Source of the DNA: MM2 sp035460165
Lineage (GTDB): Bacteria > Pseudomonadota > Gammaproteobacteria > Burkholderiales > Methylophilaceae
Length of the DNA: 21,832 nucleotides
Reading direction: 5' to 3'
Assembly (NCBI GenBank): GCA_035460165.1
Contig: DATHWW010000007.1
Location: 1 to 21,832, forward strand
Shown here: positions 15,995 to 21,832 of the stretch, in pieces
How the letters are laid out: each line of letters begins with the position of its first letter
Position numbering within the stretch: position 1 is the first letter of the stretch
Translations under genes and position numbers: made by a program
The notes under the pieces: model-generated
The model's database searches: none
Seen by the model: the letters and a program-made list of their open reading frames with translations, nothing else
Told to the model about the DNA's origin: nothing

Positions 15995-17383
15995 TTATTT
16001 CTTTGTTTTGACCGGCCGTTTCCAGCCCTGAATGGAGATTTGTTTGCTGCGCGACAAAGTCAGCGTGTTTTCCGGCGCATCGCGCGTGATCGTCGAGCCT
16101 GCACCGATGGTGGCGCCGGCCTCAACCGTCACCGGGGCGACCAACTGCGTATCGGATCCGATGAACGCATGGTCGCCGATGATGGTGCGATGCTTGTTTG
16201 CGCCGTCGTAATTGCAAGTAATCGTTCCGGCGCCGATGTTAACGTGCTTGCCCACCTGGCTGTCGCCAACGTAGCTCAAATGATTGATCTTACTGCCGTG
16301 ATCCACGCGGCTGTTCTTGATCTCGACAAAGTTGCCGATGTGAGCTTCCGCCACCAGCTCGGTGCCCGGCCGTAGGCGTGCATACGGACCAATGCGCGAA
16401 TCCTTGCCTACCGTTGCCTCATCAATATGCGTATACGGTGCGATGACGCTGCCCTCGGCAATGATCGCATCCTTGATGACGCAATAAGCGCCGATGCTGA
16501 CCTTGTCGCCGAGCTCCACATTGCCTTCGAACACACAGCCGATATCGATTTCGACATCGCGCCCCGTCTTGATCTTCCCGCGCACGTCTATACGCTGCGG
16601 ATCGCGCAGTGTTACTCCCGCATGCATCAGTCTTTGCGCTTCGTTTCTTTGGTGGATACGTTCGACGCCTGCCAGATCGGCCTTGGAATTCACGCCGATC
16701 ACTTCCCATTCATCCTGGGCGCGTTCAGTTACAACACCCACGCCACCTTCTACCGCCATTGCGATCACGTCCGTCAGGTAATATTCCTTCTGGTTATTCT
16801 CGTTGCGCAACTTTCCCAACCATTGCTTGAGCAAAGTGGTCGGCATGGCCATGATGCCGCTGTTCACTTCCTTGATGCGACGCTGTTCTTCGTCGGCATC
16901 CTTTTCTTCGACGATAGCCTGCACCCGGCCGTCGAAGCTGCGCACGATGCGCCCATAACCGGTGGGTAGATTCTTTTCCACGGTCAGCAAAGCGAGATGC
17001 TGTTCGGCATTGCGAATCAGCGTACGACAGGTCTCCGCCCGCAACAGCGGAACATCGCCCAGCAACACCAGCGTAATGCCTTCATCGCCGAGCAAAGGCA
17101 TGGCCTGCTGCACGGCGTGGCCTGTGCCCAGCTGTTCCGCCTGTTCCGCCCACAGGATATCGTCGCGGGCGATGTTATCCGGCACCTTGCGGCCGCCAAA
17201 ACCATAGACGACGACTACGTTTTCCGGTTCCAGCCTCTCGGCACAGGTAATTACATGCGAGAGCAGGGAGCGACCGGCAACTTGATGAAGAACCTTGGGC
17301 AGGTCGGAATGCATGCGTGTGCCCTTGCCTGCGGCAAGGATCACAACGTTGAGATTGCTTCTAATTGACGACATATTGGGCAT
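15995..17383 (-). CDS. glmU: Bifunctional N-acetylglucosamine-1-phosphate uridyltransferase / glucosamine-1-phosphate acetyltransferase
   Basis: GlmU carries out the last two steps to UDP-N-acetylglucosamine: acetylation of glucosamine 1-phosphate and uridylyl transfer. The 462 residues (E. coli 456) comprise an N-terminal pyrophosphorylase domain with LAAGKGTRM (16-24) and LGDVPLL (108-114), and a C-terminal left-handed beta-helix of hexapeptide repeats (about 260-440). The likely acetyltransferase base is His368 in NHLSYVGD. Two starts are possible: ATG at 17383, used here, and ATG at 17374 (459 residues). Neither has a Shine-Dalgarno sequence. The gene begins only 11 bases after the U-tract of the atp terminator, so transcription may come from readthrough, from a promoter inside atpC, or from a TATACT box at 17390-17385 that would give a nearly leaderless message from the second ATG. 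Confidence 0.97.
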   Translation of the reverse strand: MPNMSSIRSNLNVVILAAGKGTRMHSDLPKVLHQVAGRSLLSHVITCAERLEPENVVVVYGFGGRKVPDNIARDDILWAEQAEQLGTGHAVQQAMPLLGDEGITLVLLGDVPLLRAETCRTLIRNAEQHLALLTVEKNLPTGYGRIVRSFDGRVQAIVEEKDADEEQRRIKEVNSGIMAMPTTLLKQWLGKLRNENNQKEYYLTDVIAMAVEGGVGVVTERAQDEWEVIGVNSKADLAGVERIHQRNEAQRLMHAGVTLRDPQRIDVRGKIKTGRDVEIDIGCVFEGNVELGDKVSIGAYCVIKDAIIAEGSVIAPYTHIDEATVGKDSRIGPYARLRPGTELVAEAHIGNFVEIKNSRVDHGSKINHLSYVGDSQVGKHVNIGAGTITCNYDGANKHRTIIGDHAFIGSDTQLVAPVTVEAGATIGAGSTITRDAPENTLTLSRSKQISIQGWKRPVKTKK

Positions 17384-17384
17384 T

Positions 17385-17390
17385 AGTATA
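17385..17390 (-). promoter_or_regulatory. Candidate -10 box for glmU (TATACT)
   Basis: TATACT on the minus strand matches the sigma-70 -10 at five of six positions, but the -35 position would fall inside the atp terminator hairpin and shows no TTGACA-like sequence. Transcription starting about 7 bases downstream would begin near 17378 and give a leader of only a few bases before the ATG at 17374. It is suggestive only. Confidence 0.25.
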
Positions 17391-17394
17391 AAGC

Positions 17395-17420
17395 AAAAAG
17401 GCAGCCTTCCGGCTGCCTTT
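17395..17420 (-). terminator. Intrinsic terminator of the atp operon, between atpC and glmU
   Basis: On the minus strand a 10-base perfect stem, AAAGGCAGCC (17420-17411) with GGCTGCCTTT (17406-17397), encloses a GGAA tetraloop. It runs into five U's (17399-17395). It starts 20 bases after the atpC stop. On the plus strand the T-run is only three, so it works mainly for the atp transcript. Confidence 0.9.
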
Positions 17421-17440
17421 GAGCTTGCTACGACGATGGT

Positions 17441-17866
17441 TTAGTGCGGGCCCTTGCGCAGCTTCTGAATCGCGCGCAACTGAGCCACGGCCTCTGCCAG
17501 TTCGGCTTGCGCCTTGGCATAGTCGATCTCGGAGCTCTTGTCGCGCATGGCTTCTTCTGCCAGGCGCTTTGCTTCGAGCGCACTCGCTTCATCCAGATCG
17601 TGACCACGGATGGCGGTATCCGCCAGCACCGTAATGACGCCTGGTTGCACTTCCAGCAGGCCACCGGAAACGAAAATCAGCGTTTCCTCGGCTTCATGCG
17701 GCAGCTTGACGCGTACCGCACCCGGCTTGATCTTGGTGATCAGCGGGGCATGATGCGGATAGATACCGACTTCGCCCATCGCAGCCGGAACGGCAACAAA
17801 TTCAGCCAGTCCGGAAAAGATGGATTCTTCGGCACTTACCACATCGAGATGGATAGTCATTGCCAT
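17441..17866 (-). CDS. atpC: F1Fo ATP synthase subunit epsilon
   Basis: The epsilon subunit of the F1 central stalk, which couples rotation to catalysis and inhibits ATP hydrolysis. The 141 residues (E. coli 139) comprise an N-terminal beta-sandwich (about 1-86, opening MAMTIHLDVVSAEESIF) and a C-terminal alpha-helical hairpin (about 90-136) rich in Ala, Glu and Lys, beginning IRGHDLDEASALEAKR. A second ATG two codons in (17860) is possible. The first is preferred because MAMT starts are common in related species, from memory. It follows atpD by 18 bases and is the last gene of the atp operon, with a terminator 20 bases downstream. Confidence 0.97.
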   Translation of the reverse strand: MAMTIHLDVVSAEESIFSGLAEFVAVPAAMGEVGIYPHHAPLITKIKPGAVRVKLPHEAEETLIFVSGGLLEVQPGVITVLADTAIRGHDLDEASALEAKRLAEEAMRDKSSEIDYAKAQAELAEAVAQLRAIQKLRKGPH

Positions 17867-17884
17867 ATTCGCTCAGCCTGGTGA

Positions 17885-19300
17885 TTAAAGGGTCTTGGCC
17901 TTTTCGACGGCCTCTTCGATGCTGCCCACCATGTAGAAGGCCTGCTCCGGCAGATGGTCGTATTCGCCGTTGACGATAGCCTTGAAACCCTTGATGGTGT
18001 CCTTGAGCGAAACATACTTGCCCGGGGAGCCGGTAAACACTTCAGCGACGTGGAACGGCTGCGACAGGAAGCGCTGGATCTTACGCGCACGGCCCACCGC
18101 CAGCTTGTCTTCCGGCGACAGTTCGTCCATACCCAGAATCGCGATAATGTCGCGCAGTTCCTTGTAGCGCTGCAGCGTCGCCTGAACCGAACGGGCCACG
18201 TTGTAGTGCTCTTCTCCAACGACCAGCGGGTCGAGCTGGCGGGAACTGGAGTCCAGCGGGTCAACGGCAGGGTAGATACCCAGCGCGGCGATGTCGCGGG
18301 ACAACACGACGGTGGAGTCCAAATGCTGGAAGGTCGTCGCCGGGGACGGGTCGGTCAAGTCATCCGCAGGCACGTAAACGGCCTGGATGGAGGTGATCGA
18401 ACCAACCTTGGTGGAGGTAATACGCTCTTGCAGGCGGCCCATTTCGTCGGCCAGCGTCGGCTGGTAACCCACGGCGGAAGGCATACGGCCGAGCAGTGCA
18501 GACACTTCGGTACCGGCCAGCGTGTAACGGTAGATGTTGTCCACGAAGAACAGGATGTCGCGGCCTTCGTCGCGGAACTTCTCGGCCATGGTCAGGCCGG
18601 ACAGTGCAACGCGCAGACGGTTGCCCGGCGGTTCGTTCATTTGACCGAACACCATCGCCACCTTGGACTCGGACATGTTCTCCAGATTGATAACGCCGGC
18701 TTCCGCCATTTCATGGTAGAAGTCGTTGCCTTCGCGGGTACGTTCGCCCACGCCGGCAAACACCGACAGGCCGCTGTGCTGCTTGGCGATGTTGTTGATC
18801 AGCTCCAGCATGTTCACGGTCTTGCCCACACCGGCGCCGCCGAACAGGCCGACCTTGCCGCCCTTCGCAAACGGACATACCAGGTCAATCACCTTGATGC
18901 CGGTTTCCAGCAGGTCGACGGAAGGGGAGAGTTCTTCGAAGGTCGGTGCCTTTTGGTGAATCGAACGGCGTTCGTCGCATTCGATCGGACCGGCTTCGTC
19001 GATGGGACGGCCGAGCACGTCCATGATGCGGCCCAGCGTGCCGTGACCGACGGGAACGGTAATCTGTTCACCAGTCGCCTTGAATTTCATGCCGCGGCTC
19101 AAGCCATCGCTGGAGCCCATGGCAATGGTACGCACCACGCCGTCGCCCAGCTGCTGCTGAACTTCCAGGGTCAGACCCGCTTCTGCGGTAGAACCTTCTT
19201 CGTCCAGAATCAAGGCGTCATACACCTTGGGCATTTGGTCTCGCGGGAATTCGACGTCAACCACGGCGCCGATACATTGAACAACTTTACCTTGACTCAT
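17885..19300 (-). CDS. atpD: F1Fo ATP synthase subunit beta (catalytic)
   Basis: The catalytic F1 subunit, making ATP from ADP and phosphate at the cytoplasmic face of the inner membrane. The 471 residues are near the usual 460-470. The N-terminal beta-barrel leads to Walker A GGAGVGKT (154-161) and GERTREG (185-191) with the expected catalytic Glu186. The FFVDNIYR stretch is at 251-258, and the C-terminal helical domain carries the DELSPED version of the DELSEED lever. The ATG at 19300 has a clear GGGGA ribosome site 7 bases upstream. The gap to atpG is 118 bases, longer than is usual inside this operon. Confidence 0.99.
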   Translation of the reverse strand: MSQGKVVQCIGAVVDVEFPRDQMPKVYDALILDEEGSTAEAGLTLEVQQQLGDGVVRTIAMGSSDGLSRGMKFKATGEQITVPVGHGTLGRIMDVLGRPIDEAGPIECDERRSIHQKAPTFEELSPSVDLLETGIKVIDLVCPFAKGGKVGLFGGAGVGKTVNMLELINNIAKQHSGLSVFAGVGERTREGNDFYHEMAEAGVINLENMSESKVAMVFGQMNEPPGNRLRVALSGLTMAEKFRDEGRDILFFVDNIYRYTLAGTEVSALLGRMPSAVGYQPTLADEMGRLQERITSTKVGSITSIQAVYVPADDLTDPSPATTFQHLDSTVVLSRDIAALGIYPAVDPLDSSSRQLDPLVVGEEHYNVARSVQATLQRYKELRDIIAILGMDELSPEDKLAVGRARKIQRFLSQPFHVAEVFTGSPGKYVSLKDTIKGFKAIVNGEYDHLPEQAFYMVGSIEEAVEKAKTL

Positions 19301-19418
19301 CTTGGATTCCCCAATCTATACTTGATTTCGTTTCATCGCAGCGCGTTTTGAGCATCTGGTCTCGTCTTAACGTTCGCTACGCTCACATCAGTTTCGCCCA
19401 ATCTCAAGGCGCCTTGCG
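19301..19418 (-). other. Expanded atpG-atpD spacer bounded by 8-base direct repeats
   Basis: This 118-base gap inside the atp operon holds no gene. The 8-mer CCCAATCT (plus strand) occurs at 19310-19317 and again at 19397-19404, with similarity extending a few bases further to the left. Next to the atpG stop is a perfect 12-base palindrome, CAAGGCGCCTTG (19405-19416). Removing one repeat copy plus the 79 bases between would leave a normal 31-base spacer that still carries the atpD ribosome site. No terminal inverted repeats or convincing promoter were found. Confidence 0.6.
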
Positions 19419-20282
19419 TCAAACTGCCGCTGCGCCACCTACGATTTCCGAGATTTCCTTGGTGATCGCGGCTTGTCTGGCCTTGTTGTAGACCAGTTTC
19501 AGCTCGCCAATCACGTTCTTTGCATTGTCCGAAGCGGACTTCATCGCCACCATCCGTGCGCTTTGCTCGGATGCCATGTTTTCAGCCACGGCATGGAACA
19601 CCAGCGACTCGATATAGCGGGTCATCAGTTCGTTGATGACTTCGTTGGCTTCAGGTTCGTAGATGTAATCCCAATGCCCTTCAGCGCTGCCGAGCTGCTC
19701 GCCGGAGAGCGGCAGGAGCTGCTCGATCACCGGCTCCTGCTTCATCGTATTGATGAAGCGGGTATAGCAGATATGCAGCTGGTCAATTTCGCCGGCAATG
19801 TACGCATCCAGCATGACCTTGATCGGGCCGATCAGCTTTTCCATGTGCGGCGCATCGCCCAGGCCAGCCACGTGCGACTTGACCTTGGCACCGACCCGCC
19901 CCATGAAACCCAGGCCCTTGTTACCGAAGGCCGTCACCGCCACGCCGCGCTTTTCGCTTTCCCAGGTTTTCATCTGGTTAATCGCCATGCGCAATACATT
20001 GGTGTTGAGGCCGCCGCACAAGCCCTTGTCCGACGTCACCACGATCAGGCCGATATTGGCGACCTGTTCGCGCTTGACGAGGAAAGGATGCTTGTACTCC
20101 GAATGCGCATGGGAAAGGTGGGCCGCCACATTGCGGATTTTTTCCGCATAGGGGCGGGCATGCCGCATCCGCTCCTGCGCCTTGCGCATCTTGGATGCGG
20201 CCACCATTTCCATGGCCTTGGTGATCTTGCGCGTGTTTTCGACGCTCTTGATCTTGGTCCGAATTTCCTTGCTGCCAGCCAT
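19419..20282 (-). CDS. atpG: F1Fo ATP synthase subunit gamma
   Basis: The gamma subunit forms the rotating shaft of F1 that drives conformational change in the beta subunits. From the ATG at 20282 it has 287 residues, the same as E. coli. It opens MAGSKEIRTKIKSVENTRKI, the conserved N-terminal helix, and ends with the equally conserved C-terminal helix (NKARQAAITKEISEIVGGA). These two form the coiled-coil shaft. GGAG lies 6 bases before the ATG; the reading frame stays open further upstream, but that sequence overlaps atpA and is not conserved. The gap to atpA is 13 bases; the gap to atpD is unusually long at 118 bases. Confidence 0.98.
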   Translation of the reverse strand: MAGSKEIRTKIKSVENTRKITKAMEMVAASKMRKAQERMRHARPYAEKIRNVAAHLSHAHSEYKHPFLVKREQVANIGLIVVTSDKGLCGGLNTNVLRMAINQMKTWESEKRGVAVTAFGNKGLGFMGRVGAKVKSHVAGLGDAPHMEKLIGPIKVMLDAYIAGEIDQLHICYTRFINTMKQEPVIEQLLPLSGEQLGSAEGHWDYIYEPEANEVINELMTRYIESLVFHAVAENMASEQSARMVAMKSASDNAKNVIGELKLVYNKARQAAITKEISEIVGGAAAV

Positions 20283-20295
20283 TTTGGTCTCCGCC

Positions 20296-21832
20296 TTAGT
20301 AAGCGTTGGTTGCCTTGAAATCCTGAATTGCGGCTTCCAGCGCCTTCTGATCGTCGCCGCCAAGATCCTTGGTGGCTTCAATCTTGTCCATCAGATCCTT
20401 GTACTTGGACTTCACGAAGGAGTGCAGCGCGGACTCGAAGGACAGCGCCTTGGCAACCGGCACGTCATCCAGGTAACCCTGGTTGGCGGCCAACAACGTC
20501 AGGGCCATTTCGGCAGTGCTGAGCGGCGCGTACTGTGCTTGCTTCATCAGCTCGGTCACCATGCGGCCGCGTTCCAGCTGCTTGCGGGTGGTTTCGTCGA
20601 GGTCGGAAGCGAACTGCGCGAACGCAGCCAGTTCACGGTACTGGGCCAGTGCCAGACGCACACCGCCGCCCAGCTTCTTGATGACCTTGGTCTGCGCAGC
20701 GCCGCCGACGCGGGACACCGAAATACCGGCGTTGATCGCGGGACGGATACCGGCGTTGAACAGGTCGGTTTCCAGGAAGATCTGGCCGTCGGTAATCGAA
20801 ATTACGTTGGTCGGCACGAAGGCGGACACGTCACCGGCTGCCGTTTCGATCACTGGCAGGGCGGTCAGCGAACCGGTCTTACCCTTGACTTCGCCGTTGG
20901 TGAATTTCTCGACATACTCTTCGTTGACGCGAGCGGCACGCTCCAGCAGACGGGAGTGAATGTAGAACACGTCGCCCGGGTAAGCTTCGCGGCCCGGCGG
21001 GCGGCGCAGCAGCAGGGAGATTTGACGATAGGCCCAGGCTTGCTTGGTCAGATCGTCATAAACAATCAGCGCATCCTGACCGCGGTCGCGGAAGTATTCG
21101 CCCATGGTACAGCCGGCATAAGGAGCCAGGAACTGCAGCGCGGCGGAGTCCGAAGCGGCAGCGGCCACGACGATGGTGTACTCCATCGCGCCGTGCTCTT
21201 CCAGCTTGCGTACCACGTTGGCGATGGTGGAGGCCTTTTGGCCGATCGCAACGTAGATACAGGTCATGTTCTGACCCTTTTGATTGATAATCGCGTCAAC
21301 CGCGACCGCAGTCTTGCCAGTCTGACGGTCGCCGATGATCAGTTCGCGCTGGCCGCGGCCAACCGGAACCATGGAGTCGATGGACTTCAGGCCGGTTTGC
21401 ACCGGTTGCGAAACCGACTTACGGGCGATCACGCCCGGAGCAACCTTTTCGACCTTATCGGTCATCTTGGCGTTGATCGGGCCCTTGCCGTCAATCGGTT
21501 GACCAAGTGCGTTCACGACGCGGCCGATCAGTTCAGGACCGACTGGCACTTCCAGAATGCGGCCGGTGCACTTGCAGGTGTCGCCTTCGGAAATATGTTC
21601 ATATTCGCCCAGAACCACAGCGCCGACGGAATCGCGCTCCAGGTTGAGCGCGAGGCCGAAGGTGTTGCCCGGGAATTCGATCATTTCGCCGGCCATCACG
21701 TTGGACAGGCCGTGGATGCGAACGATGCCGTCCGTCACCGAAATCACGGTACCTTGGGTACGCGCTTCGGCGCTGGTGGAGAAATTCTCCAGCCGGCTCT
21801 TAATCAGTTCACTGATTTCTGATGTGGATAAC
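20296..21832 (-). CDS. atpA: F1Fo ATP synthase subunit alpha (N terminus cut by window edge)
   Basis: The non-catalytic nucleotide-binding alpha subunit of F1. The window contains 511 residues, from LSTSEISELIKSR to the family-typical end ATNAY. Alignment with E. coli (513 residues, P-loop GDRQTGKT at 169-176) indicates that only about two N-terminal residues lie outside; here the P-loop is at in-window residues 167-174. The conserved VSRVGGAAQ segment that carries the arginine finger is present. The GTG at 21747 is an internal valine codon, not the start. The segment GDTCKCTGR has two cysteines where relatives, from memory, often have one. The gene lies upstream of atpG in the usual A-G-D-C order, so the rest of the operon (atpB, E, F, H) is expected beyond the right edge. 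Confidence 0.98.
   Translation of the reverse strand, partial: LSTSEISELIKSRLENFSTSAEARTQGTVISVTDGIVRIHGLSNVMAGEMIEFPGNTFGLALNLERDSVGAVVLGEYEHISEGDTCKCTGRILEVPVGPELIGRVVNALGQPIDGKGPINAKMTDKVEKVAPGVIARKSVSQPVQTGLKSIDSMVPVGRGQRELIIGDRQTGKTAVAVDAIINQKGQNMTCIYVAIGQKASTIANVVRKLEEHGAMEYTIVVAAAASDSAALQFLAPYAGCTMGEYFRDRGQDALIVYDDLTKQAWAYRQISLLLRRPPGREAYPGDVFYIHSRLLERAARVNEEYVEKFTNGEVKGKTGSLTALPVIETAAGDVSAFVPTNVISITDGQIFLETDLFNAGIRPAINAGISVSRVGGAAQTKVIKKLGGGVRLALAQYRELAAFAQFASDLDETTRKQLERGRMVTELMKQAQYAPLSTAEMALTLLAANQGYLDDVPVAKALSFESALHSFVKSKYKDLMDKIEATKDLGGDDQKALEAAIQDFKATNAY

Noticed and set aside
17954..19351. Plus-strand open frame (465 codons) opposite atpD
   Set aside because: This is a shadow of atpD with no motif, of the same His/Gly/Val-rich type as the other antisense frames.
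20182..21822. Plus-strand open frame (546 codons) opposite atpA and the start of atpG
   Set aside because: It is antisense to conserved atpA and spans the atpA-atpG junction. It shows no domain or ribosome site and is a codon-bias shadow.
1..21832. CRISPR array, tRNA/rRNA genes, transposase or toxin-antitoxin genes
   Set aside because: No regularly spaced repeats, cloverleaf-like genes, transposase frames or small paired genes were seen; gene packing leaves almost no room for them.

Overview
The window is a compact, GC-rich stretch of bacterial chromosome carrying core housekeeping genes. The protein sequences and the gene order (atpAGDC-glmU-glmS; argS-SPOR-dsbA-SDR) fit a betaproteobacterium, most plausibly the Nitrosomonadales/Gallionellaceae side. 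That placement is inferred from recalled protein similarity; no 16S or other definitive marker is present. There are no tRNA or rRNA genes, CRISPR arrays, insertion sequences or phage genes, and no gene-free stretch longer than about 130 bases.

Left part, plus strand: gltB and gltD (the two subunits of NADPH-dependent glutamate synthase) share a TAATG stop/start junction and end at a strong intrinsic terminator. hemE (uroporphyrinogen decarboxylase) begins only 15 bases after that terminator. hemE then runs tail-to-tail into priA (replication restart helicase, minus strand), their stop codons overlapping.

Middle part: priA and argS diverge from a short AT-rich region. argS is followed at very short spacing by a membrane-anchored SPOR-domain protein, a periplasmic DsbA-type oxidoreductase and a short-chain dehydrogenase, so these four probably form one transcription unit. 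It ends at a hairpin cluster that also serves the converging minus-strand genes.

Right part, minus strand: the end of the F1Fo ATP synthase operon (atpA, lacking only about two N-terminal codons at the window edge, then atpG, atpD, atpC) ends at an intrinsic terminator. Directly behind it lies glmU-glmS, which makes UDP-N-acetylglucosamine for cell-wall synthesis, followed after 5 bases by an orphan ParA-family ATPase with no parB beside it.

I see no new multi-gene system here. The points most worth a second look are: the ParA-like ATPase coupled to glmUS; an unusually long atpG-atpD spacer bounded by 8-base direct repeats; two places (hemE, glmU) where a terminator-like hairpin with a U-tract sits immediately before a start codon that lacks a Shine-Dalgarno sequence; and small dyads between priA and argS.
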